Shown one piece after another: positions 7,552 through 14,427 of a DNA stretch of 29,848 nucleotides; positions within the stretch are counted from its first letter, which is position 1, and every line of letters begins with the position of its first letter. A program made the position numbers and the translations under genes. The notes beneath the pieces are model-generated. The model was not told where the DNA came from, made no database searches, and saw only the letters and a list, made by a program, of their open reading frames with translations. Source of the stretch: an uncultured Methanofollis sp. (GTDB lineage Archaea > Halobacteriota > Methanomicrobia > Methanomicrobiales > Methanofollaceae); contig NZ_CALFSA010000037.1 of assembly GCF_937919355.1 (NCBI RefSeq), positions 1-29,848 on the forward strand, given 5' to 3'.

Positions 7552-7686
7552 TCAGAACTCGTCGTCGCCCTCTGCGACGAGGAGACCAACCTCCGACGAG
7601 TACGGGAGGTCGCACCACGGGTACCCGTCCCGCATCGTCCACCCCGCCCGGAGATCCGCCAGCGTTTCAGTACGTCGTAAAGCCAT
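7552..7686 (-). CDS. Possible very small protein or gene remnant
   Basis: A 44-codon frame from ATG 7686 to TGA 7552 encodes MALRRTETLADLRAGWTMRD, then DGYPWCDLPYSSEVGLLVAE and a final GDDEF. Codon third positions are strongly G/C like the real genes here, and the residue mix (Trp, Tyr, Pro, acidic tail) looks protein-like. No Shine-Dalgarno is seen and no family is recognised. The opposite strand has an equally short frame (GTG 7534 to TAA 7680) in the same register, so one of the two could be a mirror of the other. It may be the tail end of a former gene next to the toxin-antitoxin-like pair. Confidence 0.3.
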   Translation of the reverse strand: MALRRTETLADLRAGWTMRDGYPWCDLPYSSEVGLLVAEGDDEF

Positions 7687-7705
7687 GCATACAGAGGTGA
7701 GTCAG

Positions 7706-8653
7706 ATGACACAAAAACAGATCGCAATTGGACTCATCGTCCTCCTGCTGATCATCGGCGGGACGACGCTGCTGCCGGTGGAATATCCGCAGGCAGACGA
7801 AGACGTACATAGGGGGATTGAAGTTGCCGGGCCGTACGGCGTACAGAATATTCCTGAAGTCACCCTCGACATTGCCCTCCCTCGATATCCTGAAAAGGCC
7901 ATGGTCTACAGGACGGTCGACACTCCTGTGTCGAAAGAGGATGCACTGAAGATGGCGAAGAAGTTTGGGATGTCCGGACCGCTTGAGGAAGATGAAATCA
8001 ATTATGTTATTAAAAAAGATCCCTATACATTTGAGATCGAAAAAGAAACGGCCTATATGACATACACGTGGGAGAAGAGGTGGAGTGGAGTAGACCCCAG
8101 GGACAGCCCTGAAAATCTCCCGACCGACGAGGAGGCACGGAAGATCGCCGGGACGTTTCTCATCTCTCACGATCTCATGCCTGAAGGGGCGGTGTATTCA
8201 GGCGTTACGCATGGTGAAGGGTTCTTTTTGAATAGTACCGACGAAACGTCCATTCAAAACTATAAGGACATTAAAGTCCTCTTCACTGGCACACTGAGCA
8301 ACCTTTCAGTGGCCGGAAACGGGATATATGTCACCGTTGGGGGGGATGGCGACATCCTTAAGGTCGCCAAGCGCTGGCGCGAGGCCGAACCCTATAAAGA
8401 GTTCGAGATCCTCTCTCCCGGAGAGGCGATTGAAGAACTCAAACAGACCGGGATCGTCACGACGATGAATTCACCGCAAAAAGCGACCGTCGATGAGATC
8501 AAACTCTGCTACTATGCAAGCCCGCCGGGAGACAAACAGCCCTACCTCAAACCGACCTACTACTTCCATGGGACTGTCGAAGGAGAAAAGGGGACGGGGA
8601 CGTTCTTCCAGTACGTCCCCGCGGCCCCCGAACTCGGGAAGGGGGTGTACTGA
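7706..8653 (+). CDS. Uncharacterised membrane-anchored extracytoplasmic protein
   Basis: Function unknown. The 315-residue product starts MTQKQIAIGLIVLLLIIGGTTLL, a single hydrophobic segment (about residues 6-23) that should anchor it with the bulk outside the cell. The rest is mixed alpha/beta and soluble, with repeated short helical segments of the type PVSKEDALKMAKKFG, LPTDEEARKIAGTFL and LSPGEAIEELKQTG. These resemble the repeated helix-plus-sheet modules of PepSY/YycI-like extracytoplasmic proteins, a loose structural guess. NST and NLS sites could be glycosylated. The frame is open from ATG 7685, but GAGGTGA (7694-7700) stands five bases before ATG 7706, which decides the start. A T run after the stop (8671-8675) may end transcription. 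No neighbour suggests a role. Confidence 0.75.
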   Translation: MTQKQIAIGLIVLLLIIGGTTLLPVEYPQADEDVHRGIEVAGPYGVQNIPEVTLDIALPRYPEKAMVYRTVDTPVSKEDALKMAKKFGMSGPLEEDEINYVIKKDPYTFEIEKETAYMTYTWEKRWSGVDPRDSPENLPTDEEARKIAGTFLISHDLMPEGAVYSGVTHGEGFFLNSTDETSIQNYKDIKVLFTGTLSNLSVAGNGIYVTVGGDGDILKVAKRWREAEPYKEFEILSPGEAIEELKQTGIVTTMNSPQKATVDEIKLCYYASPPGDKQPYLKPTYYFHGTVEGEKGTGTFFQYVPAAPELGKGVY

Positions 8654-8824
8654 TCCCCGCTCCTCCCCTCTTTTTCTGTGAAACAGGATGCAATCCCCCC
8701 GAGAGAGGATTATCATCATCCTTCCATTTTCGAAGCCCATGAGCCTGACGTCACGGCCCCTGTTTCAAGGAGTGCAGGAAGCACCTTCAGAGGTATCCTC
8801 CTGATTAGATACGAGGAATTCACT

Positions 8825-8840
8825 CTGAAAAAAAGAAAAT
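8825..8840 (-). terminator. T-rich terminator after the thiC-family gene
   Basis: Directly after the stop codon of the minus-strand thiC-family gene the minus strand reads ATTTTC followed by a run of seven T residues (A run on plus at 8828-8834). Confidence 0.6.
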
Positions 8841-10115
8841 TTAGAAGTGGAAATTCTTGTTCACGATCTTCAGCGCACAGTAGTCGCCGCACATCGTGCA
8901 GCCATCGGTGTCGGCGGGCATGCGCTCGCTCCTGATCTTCTTTGCGCGCTCCGGGTTCATGGCGACAGCGAACTGCCGGTCCCAGTCGAGGTCGCGGCGG
9001 GCATGGCCCATCTCGAGGTCGGCGTCTCTCTTCTTCAGCTTGATCATGTCGCCGACGTGCGCGGCGATCCGGGAACTCATCACACCTTCGTAGACCTCCT
9101 CGGGGGTCGGGAGGGCGAGGTGCTCTGCCGGGGTCACGTAGCAGATGAAGTCGGCGCCGTAGGCCGAGGAGAGGGATGCGCCGATGGCGGCGACCCTGTC
9201 GTCGTAGCCCGGCGCAATGTCGGTGACCAGGGGGCCGAGCATGTAGAAGGGCTTCCTGTTGGTGATCCTCTTCTGGACGACGACGTTCGCCTGGATCTCG
9301 TCGAGCGGGATGTGGCCCGGCCCCTCGATGATCGTCTGCACGCCGTAGTCGTGGGCCTTGTCCGCGAGTTCGGCATTGATGATCAGTTCCTGGAGTTGCG
9401 CCCGGTCGGTGGCGTCGTGGACTGCACCGGCCCGCATGCCGTTCCCGAAGGAGAGGGTGACCTCGTGCTCCTTGAGGATCTCAAGGAGATAGTCGAACTC
9501 CGCATAGAGCGGGTTCTCCTGCTCGTTGTGGAGCATCCATGCGGTCATGAAGGCCCCGCCGCGGGAGACGAGACCCCCGTGACGGCCCTGGTTCTTCAGC
9601 CTCTTCATCGTCTCCAGGTTGATGCCGGTGTGGATGGCCATGAAGTTCGTGCCGAGTTTCGCCTGCTCCGCAGTGATCCTGAAGAGGTCGTCGGGGTCCA
9701 TGAAGACGACGCCGCCCTTCTTCTGTGCGGCCTCGATGAAGGCCTGGTACAGGGGGACGCTCCCCACGGAGAGAGTCGTCGCCGCGATGACCCTGCGCCT
9801 GATATCCAGGAAGTCGCCGCCTGTCGAGAGTTCCATCAGGGTGTCGGCGCCGGCCTTCTCGGCCATTTTTACCTTCTCGATCTCCTGGTCAACGTCCACC
9901 ATATCGGTGGAGGTGCCGATGGAAGCGTTCACCTTGGTGCGGAGGCCCTCGCCGATACCGCAGATCTTGACCTTCCTGTACGGCGAGACCGGGATGGTGA
10001 TATGGCCCTCGGCCACGCCGCGGCGGACGAAGTCCTCGGTGACTCCTTCCTTTGCCGCGACTGTCTTCATTTCTTCGGTGATGACGCCGCGCTTTGCGTC
10101 CTCAATTAATCCCAT
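8841..10115 (-). CDS. thiC: ThiC-family radical SAM enzyme (phosphomethylpyrimidine synthase, possibly HBI synthase)
   Basis: ThiC rearranges aminoimidazole ribotide to hydroxymethylpyrimidine phosphate for thiamine synthesis. The paralogous BzaF turns the same substrate into 5-hydroxybenzimidazole, a cobamide base. The 424-residue length fits the short anaerobic form without the extra N-terminal domain. Family blocks visible are GEGLRTKVNASIGTS, KAGADTLMELSTGGD, FMAIHTGINLETMKR, SRGGAFMTAWMLHN, FGNGMRAGAVHDATD, IIEGPGHIPLDEI and VTPAEHLALPT. The C-terminal cluster motif is C406-x2-C409-x3-C413 (GCTMCGDYC), one residue shorter than the CX2CX4C usually quoted for ThiC. ATG 10115 has a weak AAGGC upstream. 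No thiamine or cobamide gene lies nearby to decide between the two activities. The family call is certain; the exact reaction is less so. Confidence 0.92.
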   Translation of the reverse strand: MGLIEDAKRGVITEEMKTVAAKEGVTEDFVRRGVAEGHITIPVSPYRKVKICGIGEGLRTKVNASIGTSTDMVDVDQEIEKVKMAEKAGADTLMELSTGGDFLDIRRRVIAATTLSVGSVPLYQAFIEAAQKKGGVVFMDPDDLFRITAEQAKLGTNFMAIHTGINLETMKRLKNQGRHGGLVSRGGAFMTAWMLHNEQENPLYAEFDYLLEILKEHEVTLSFGNGMRAGAVHDATDRAQLQELIINAELADKAHDYGVQTIIEGPGHIPLDEIQANVVVQKRITNRKPFYMLGPLVTDIAPGYDDRVAAIGASLSSAYGADFICYVTPAEHLALPTPEEVYEGVMSSRIAAHVGDMIKLKKRDADLEMGHARRDLDWDRQFAVAMNPERAKKIRSERMPADTDGCTMCGDYCALKIVNKNFHF

Positions 10116-10138
10116 GCCTTCATTGTTGGGTAAACTCT

Positions 10139-10148
10139 GACATAAACC
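10139..10148 (-). promoter_or_regulatory. Probable TATA element of the thiC-family gene
   Basis: The minus strand reads GGGTTTATGTC about 28 bases upstream of ATG 10115, giving a very short leader. There is no room for a riboswitch between this element and the start codon. Confidence 0.4.
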
Positions 10149-10175
10149 CTCTGTTTTGCCGGCGCTCGCTAAATT

Positions 10176-10222
10176 TTGCTTGTTCTCCGGACAAGTAAAT
10201 TTGTTTACGTTTTAACAAGCAA
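10176..10222. promoter_or_regulatory. Nested inverted repeats between the divergent thiC-family and kinase genes
   Basis: A perfect 9-base inverted repeat, TTGCTTGTT (10176-10184) and AACAAGCAA (10214-10222), encloses two smaller ones. These are CTTGT (10179-10183) with ACAAG (10191-10195), and GTAAA (10195-10199) with TTTAC (10204-10208). The block lies upstream of both divergent promoters, so it could hold operators for a regulator of either gene. The repeats are seen directly; the role is inferred. Confidence 0.45.
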
Positions 10223-10350
10223 TTTTTAGATCTCCACCATGTCCCGCGCACATGGCGGCATGATCAGAAAAACCCTTATTTCCGTTATCCTCCATGAAAT
10301 TTCTTCTGTTTTTAATAATCCAAACAGATATCCAGATCATATATCGAAGG

Positions 10351-10360
10351 TACTATATAC
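10351..10360 (+). promoter_or_regulatory. TATA element of the membrane histidine kinase
   Basis: TACTATATAC is centred about 27 bases before ATG 10383. This predicts a leaderless transcript and supports that ATG over the upstream in-frame starts at 10239 and 10260. Confidence 0.5.
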
Positions 10361-10382
10361 CGAACCTCCCAAAAGAAATAGG

Positions 10383-11681
10383 ATGGGCCTCAACGGGCTG
10401 ACAACCCCTCTCAAGAGCAGTCGCACCCTGCATGATGGGTTGATCCTCACGGCCTCGGGTGTGATCATTCTCCTGATTGCATTATACATGGATGCTTTTG
10501 AGATGCTCGCCTCATGGGCCGCGACATATGAAGCATGGGAACTCGACGAAGTCCTCTTCACAGTCCTCGTGATCTCGGTCGGGATCGGCATCTTCACCTT
10601 CAGGCGCTGGACGGACCTGAATAGAGAAGTGAGAATGCGTATCCTCGCTGAAGAAAGGCTGAAACTTGCGATCCAGGGGGGAGAACTCGGGATCTGGGAC
10701 TGGGACATGGCGACGGGAAAGGTGACGGTCCATTCTATCACAGACGCATGGAATGGAGATACATTCAGGGAAGAGATGATCCCGGCCGCAGAGATCGAGA
10801 CGCGTGTGCACCCCGAGGACTCCCCGGTCCTCCTCCAGCGTATGGGTGAGGTCACCTCGAAAAATGAACCTTTTTACGAGAGTGAGTGCCGGGTACCAGG
10901 GAAGGACGGGACCTGGCGCTGGGTGCACATCAGGGGAAAGGTGATGAGTCGCGGCGAAGGCGGTCGCCCCGTACGGGTGGCCGGGATACTCCGGGACATC
11001 ACCGATGCCAAACTGGCGCAGGACGCACTTGCTGAGGCCAACAAAAAGAGCACTCTCCTCTCCAGCATTACACGCCATGACGTCATCAACCAGATCTGTG
11101 TCATTGCGGCATATGCACACTTTCTCTCCGATGAACTGCCAGCCTCCGGGCAGCAGGGGGAATACCTCCGCAGGATACTGACAGCAACCGGGGCGATACA
11201 GGACCAGATCGCATTCATGCAGGACTATCGGAGCATGGGGGCGGGATCACCGGTGTACTGCTGCGTGAGCACGGTCGTGGAGCGTGCATACCAGAACGCA
11301 TCCCCCTGCGACATAGGGATTACCATCTCCACCGGTACGCTGGAGGTCTTTGCCGACCCCATGTTTGAAAAAGTGTTCTTTAACCTGGTAGACAACACCA
11401 TCCGCCACGGAGACGGTGCGACGCGGATACAGGTGTCTTTCCACGAGGAGGGAGGGACTGGAGTGATCGTCTACGAAGACGACGGTGCCGGCATCCCCAT
11501 ATCCCAGAAAGAAAAAATTTTTGACAGGGGCTTCGGGCGGAACTCCGGCCTCGGCCTCTTCCTTGTGCGGGAAATTCTTGGCATCACCGGCATGACGATC
11601 CGGGAGACGGGAACAGAAGGGAAAGGCGTACGGTTCGAGGTCCTGGTGCCTGCCGGGAAATACCGGACCGATCAGGATTGA
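10383..11681 (+). CDS. Membrane-bound PAS-domain sensor histidine kinase
   Basis: A 432-residue sensor kinase. Two membrane segments lie near the N-terminus (about residues 22-40 and 58-74, the second being FTVLVISVGIGIFTF). A PAS/PAC domain follows (about 90-215, with GELGIWDWDMATGKV and the PAC strand RWVHIRGKVMSRGEGGRPVRVAGILRDIT region). The phosphoacceptor histidine is H232 in SITRHDVINQ. The ATPase domain shows the N box FNLVDNTIRHG (N338), G1 YEDDGAGIP, and G2 FGRNSGLGLFLV. The start is ATG 10383 because a TATA element sits 27 bases before it; longer in-frame options to 10239 add a promoter-like, non-family sequence. No response regulator is adjacent. The kinase core closely resembles that of the large kinase at 25969. 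The signal sensed is unknown. Confidence 0.88.
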   Translation: MGLNGLTTPLKSSRTLHDGLILTASGVIILLIALYMDAFEMLASWAATYEAWELDEVLFTVLVISVGIGIFTFRRWTDLNREVRMRILAEERLKLAIQGGELGIWDWDMATGKVTVHSITDAWNGDTFREEMIPAAEIETRVHPEDSPVLLQRMGEVTSKNEPFYESECRVPGKDGTWRWVHIRGKVMSRGEGGRPVRVAGILRDITDAKLAQDALAEANKKSTLLSSITRHDVINQICVIAAYAHFLSDELPASGQQGEYLRRILTATGAIQDQIAFMQDYRSMGAGSPVYCCVSTVVERAYQNASPCDIGITISTGTLEVFADPMFEKVFFNLVDNTIRHGDGATRIQVSFHEEGGTGVIVYEDDGAGIPISQKEKIFDRGFGRNSGLGLFLVREILGITGMTIRETGTEGKGVRFEVLVPAGKYRTDQD

Positions 11682-11702
11682 TACGGCATAGGTCGATTCA
11701 CC

Positions 11703-11718
11703 GGGAGGTCGCCCTCCT
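11703..11718. terminator. Small hairpin between converging genes
   Basis: GGAGG, a TCGC loop and CCTCC form a perfect five-pair stem between the ends of the converging kinase and TPR-lipoprotein genes. No T run follows, so a terminator role is only suggested by position. Confidence 0.25.
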
Positions 11719-11789
11719 GCCCTCCTATAGTCCAGAAATAGGATGAGGTGGAGCAGGGTCAGATATCCTGATGGGAAATCCGCTTCACG

Positions 11790-12230
11790 TCAGTCGCCTG
11801 TGGCGATTGAGACGGCCGATGCCCCGTATTCTGTATCCGGACGTGACGGCACATAGGGGGCGAGGGAGCGGTCAAGACCCACGGCCTTCTCAAAGCAACC
11901 GTCGGCACCACCGTCGTCTCCGAGGTTCCAGAGCGCGATACCTTTTGCGTACCAGGCAAGGGCATAGTCCGGGTCGAGGGCGAGTGCTCTGTCATAGCAC
12001 TCGAGGGAGGCGTTGTACTGACCGTCGATGTTGTTAAGATACATGCCTTTGGTGCACCATGCCGTGGCATTCTCCGGGTCTGCCTCGATCTCACGGTCCA
12101 GGTCTGCGATCGCATCATATCCGATCTGCCGCGTCTCTTCCAGGCTTCGTACATCGGCCGTCTGCTGGAGACACCCGCCTGCCAGCAGGAGGGCCGCCAT
12201 GATCAGGAGAAGGGGGAGGGGCGTGTCCAT
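11790..12230 (-). CDS. TPR lipoprotein
   Basis: A 146-residue exported protein of unknown function. The N-terminus, MDTPLPLLLIMAALLLAGGC, is a lipoprotein signal with lipobox LAGGC and lipidation at C20. It is followed by a helix and two clear tetratricopeptide units (ATAWCTKGMYLNNIDGQYNA with SLECYDRALALDPD, and YALAWYAKGIALWNLGDDGG with FEKAVGLD). A longer start at 12254 adds eight residues (MHTPRLPS) ahead of the signal. Neither start has a clear Shine-Dalgarno, and 12230 gives the more typical signal peptide. A TATA-like TTTTATAG on the minus strand near 12322-12330 could serve as promoter, shared back to back with the radical SAM operon. The repeat type matches the TPR protein at 5209, though the two are not close copies. 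Confidence 0.83.
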   Translation of the reverse strand: MDTPLPLLLIMAALLLAGGCLQQTADVRSLEETRQIGYDAIADLDREIEADPENATAWCTKGMYLNNIDGQYNASLECYDRALALDPDYALAWYAKGIALWNLGDDGGADGCFEKAVGLDRSLAPYVPSRPDTEYGASAVSIATGD

Positions 12231-12322
12231 GGACGGGAGTCTTGGAGTATGCATCCATGAAGATACCGATCTCCATCCCCGACCACCGCATATCGCCGTC
12301 CTCCTGCACTGTTCGATAGATT

Positions 12323-12332
12323 CTATAAAACC
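12323..12332 (+). promoter_or_regulatory. TATA element of the radical SAM/RNase Z operon
   Basis: TCTATAAAAC is centred about 26 bases before GTG 12354, which fits a leaderless first gene. The reverse strand of the same element may serve the divergent TPR lipoprotein. Confidence 0.45.
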
Positions 12333-12353
12333 GCTCGCCCATGATATACAACG

Positions 12354-13109
12354 GTGGTTTTTCTGAAGGTGAACTTCGGCGGTTTCGTCCCGCTCAGCAC
12401 AGTGGACTGGAGAGGCAGGGCCGTCTGCACGGTCTTTCTCCGTGGTTGCCCTGTCCGGTGCCACTACTGCCAGAACGCCGCCCTTCAGGACGGCACGGAC
12501 GAGCGGGAGATCGGCGACGTCCTTGCCATGGTCAAAGAGTCCTCCCTCCTCGTCTCCGGCGTCGTCTTCTCCGGCGGCGAGGCGACGATGCAGAAGGAGG
12601 CCCTCCTCGCCCTTGCTGAGGGCGTGCAGGCAATGGACCTTGGCGTCGGCCTTCAGACAAACGGCGTTTACCCGGCGACGATCAGGGCGCTCCTTGAAAG
12701 ACGCCTCGTCGACAAGGTCTCCCTCGACCTCAAGACGCAGTGGCGCCACTACAACAACCTCCTCAAGGAGGACTTCGCAGACAGGGTGAAGGAGTCGCTC
12801 CGCCTCTGCACCGCGGCCCACCACGCCGGCAGACTCCCGGAGTTCGAGGCGGTCGTGACGACCTTCCGGGGGTGCGAGGACGACATCGCCTACATCGCAA
12901 AGGACGCGGAAGGCATCGACCTCGTCCTCCAGCAGGGCGTCATCGCCGGCGTCGCCCCCCTCGACTTCGAGGAACTCGCGGCCGTCGCCGACCGCCTCGG
13001 GCGGAGCGTGAGGATCAGGACGCGGCAGGACGGCGAAGTCGCCTACGAAGGGCGGCGGATCGTCAGGGCGGAGAGTATTATCGAGCAGGAGAGGAGAAGC
13101 GAGAGATGA
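12354..13109 (+). CDS. NrdG-like anaerobic ribonucleotide reductase activating protein (radical SAM)
   Basis: Radical SAM glycyl-radical activase, family of anaerobic ribonucleotide reductase activating proteins (TIGR02495 type). It binds a [4Fe-4S] cluster and S-adenosylmethionine to install a glycyl radical on a partner enzyme. The N-terminal block VNFGGFVPLSTVDWRGRAVC is diagnostic and is followed by the cluster motif C32PVRC36HYC39. FSGGEATMQ is the SAM-contact GGE motif, and LQTNGVYP and KVSLDLKT complete the barrel. The length is 251 residues. GTG 12354 is taken as start because a TATA element lies 26 bases upstream; GTG 12369 is an alternative. No nrdD is in view, so the partner must be encoded elsewhere. 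The stop overlaps the next start (ATGA). Confidence 0.85.
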   Translation: MVFLKVNFGGFVPLSTVDWRGRAVCTVFLRGCPVRCHYCQNAALQDGTDEREIGDVLAMVKESSLLVSGVVFSGGEATMQKEALLALAEGVQAMDLGVGLQTNGVYPATIRALLERRLVDKVSLDLKTQWRHYNNLLKEDFADRVKESLRLCTAAHHAGRLPEFEAVVTTFRGCEDDIAYIAKDAEGIDLVLQQGVIAGVAPLDFEELAAVADRLGRSVRIRTRQDGEVAYEGRRIVRAESIIEQERRSER

Positions 13110-13654
13110 AAGTCATCGGAATCGTCGGCATGCCGGCAAGCGGCAAAGGCGAGTTTTCACGGATTGCAGCAGAGAAAGGGATCCCGGTCGTGGTGATGGG
13201 CGACGCCATCAGGAAGGCGGTCACCACCGCCGGACTCCCCCTGACAGACACGAACATGGGAAAAATCTCCTCAGACCTCCGCGCGAAGCACGGCATGGGG
13301 GCGATCGCCCTCATCACCGTCCCCGAGGTGGAGGCCACAGGCGCCCCCGTCGCCGTCATCGACGGCATCAGGGGGAGCGCCGAGGTCGAGATCTTCAGGG
13401 AACACTTCCCCTCCTTCCTCCTCGTCGGCGTGAAGGCCTCCTTCGAGACGCGTCTCACCCGCCTCGGCAGCCGCGGCAGGTCCGACGACCCCGCATCCCC
13501 CGACGACCTCAGGAAGCGCGACGAGCGTGAACTCGGCTGGGGCCTTGGCGACGCCCTCGCCATGGCCGACGTCTTCTTCGAGAACGAAGGCACGATGGAT
13601 GAGTACAGGGCAAAAGCCCGGCACCTCCTCGACGCCCTGGAGGGGTGCGCATGA
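13106..13654 (+). CDS. UPF0200-type P-loop kinase-like protein
   Basis: A 182-residue P-loop NTPase resembling the archaeal UPF0200 family, which looks like nucleotide or dephospho-CoA kinases but has no settled function to my knowledge. Walker A is GMPASGKG (residues 8-15). Next come VVVMGDAIRK (a kinase-like NMP contact region), AVIDGIRGSAEVEIFRE (Walker B-like DGIR), and the lid-like LGSRGRSDDPASPDDLRKRDERELGWG. ADVFFENEGTMDEYR resembles the NxGxxxEL ending of dephospho-CoA kinases. ATG 13106 overlaps the stop of the radical SAM gene by four bases, and its own stop overlaps the next start by four bases, so translation is coupled. The substrate cannot be read from the sequence. Confidence 0.85.
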   Translation: MKVIGIVGMPASGKGEFSRIAAEKGIPVVVMGDAIRKAVTTAGLPLTDTNMGKISSDLRAKHGMGAIALITVPEVEATGAPVAVIDGIRGSAEVEIFREHFPSFLLVGVKASFETRLTRLGSRGRSDDPASPDDLRKRDERELGWGLGDALAMADVFFENEGTMDEYRAKARHLLDALEGCA

Positions 13655-14427
13655 GCATTCAACCGTACTTCGCCTCCTCCTCGAAGGTCTGGGAGTCGGT
13701 GGACTGGGTCTTCGGCATCGAGGAGTGCGGGTACGCGGGCTGGGAGATCTCGGCCGACGGGCACTACCGCCTCGAAAACCCGGTGAACAAGGCGGCGATC
13801 CGCGACGTCCTCGACAGCACGCACCTGAAGGCGACGGTGCACGCCCCCTACGCCGACCTCAACCTCGCCTCCATCAACGACCCCATCTGGCGCGAGTCTG
13901 TGCGGCAGGTCTGCCTCTGCATCGAGAACGCCGCCGACATCACCGACAGGGTTACCATCCACCCCGGCTACCTCTCCCCCGCAGGGAAGTTGCTCCCCGA
14001 CCGCGTATGGGACCTCCAGAAAGAGGCGCTGCGGCAGATCGGAAAATGCGCTGAAGAGCACGGCGTCGTCGCCTGCCTGGAGAACATGATCAACATCCCC
14101 GACTTCCTCTGTCACGACCCCTTTGAACTCCTCGGTCTCACCGAGGGTATCGACGGGATAGGCGTCACCTTCGACCTCGGCCACGCAAACACCGTCAGGA
14201 AGACCGACGCCTTCCTGGGGGAGATTGGGCAGGCAGACCACCTGCACATCCACGACAACCACGGCGCCACCGACGAGCACCTCGCCCTTGGCGACGGCAC
14301 ACAGGACTGGAAGAAGATCGGGCACGCCGTCGCCGCCGGCTACCACGGCGGCGTGGCCGTGGTCGAGGGGCGCAACCTCGACGAGGCGCGGAAAAGCCTT
14401 GACGTTTTCAGGAGGTGTTTCGTATAG
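13651..14427 (+). CDS. TIM-barrel protein, sugar phosphate isomerase/AP endonuclease 2 family
   Basis: A 258-residue member of the xylose-isomerase-like TIM-barrel superfamily, which includes sugar-phosphate isomerases/epimerases and endonuclease IV. Metal-ligand regions visible include KATVHAPYADLNLAS, VTIHPGYLSP, VACLENMINIPDF, VTFDLGHANT, HLHIHDNHGATDEHLALGDG and VAVVEGRNLDEARKS. These supply the His, Glu and Asp residues expected of the active site. ATG 13651 overlaps the previous stop and is preceded by GGAGGGG. The stop TAG at 14425-14427 overlaps or abuts the RNase Z start region. Neighbouring RNase Z does not specify a substrate. Isomerase versus nuclease activity cannot be told apart from the sequence alone. 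Confidence 0.82.
   Translation: MSIQPYFASSSKVWESVDWVFGIEECGYAGWEISADGHYRLENPVNKAAIRDVLDSTHLKATVHAPYADLNLASINDPIWRESVRQVCLCIENAADITDRVTIHPGYLSPAGKLLPDRVWDLQKEALRQIGKCAEEHGVVACLENMINIPDFLCHDPFELLGLTEGIDGIGVTFDLGHANTVRKTDAFLGEIGQADHLHIHDNHGATDEHLALGDGTQDWKKIGHAVAAGYHGGVAVVEGRNLDEARKSLDVFRRCFV

Noticed and set aside
8847..10109. 420-codon frame on the plus strand
   Set aside because: It is the exact antisense of the thiC-family gene, which has clear family motifs.
10116..10240. Possible TPP riboswitch ahead of the thiC-family gene
   Set aside because: No CTGAGA-type thi-box was found, and the TATA element leaves almost no leader.
13078..14346. 422-codon frame on the minus strand
   Set aside because: It is antisense to the UPF0200 and TIM-barrel genes, both of which have family motifs and coupled starts.
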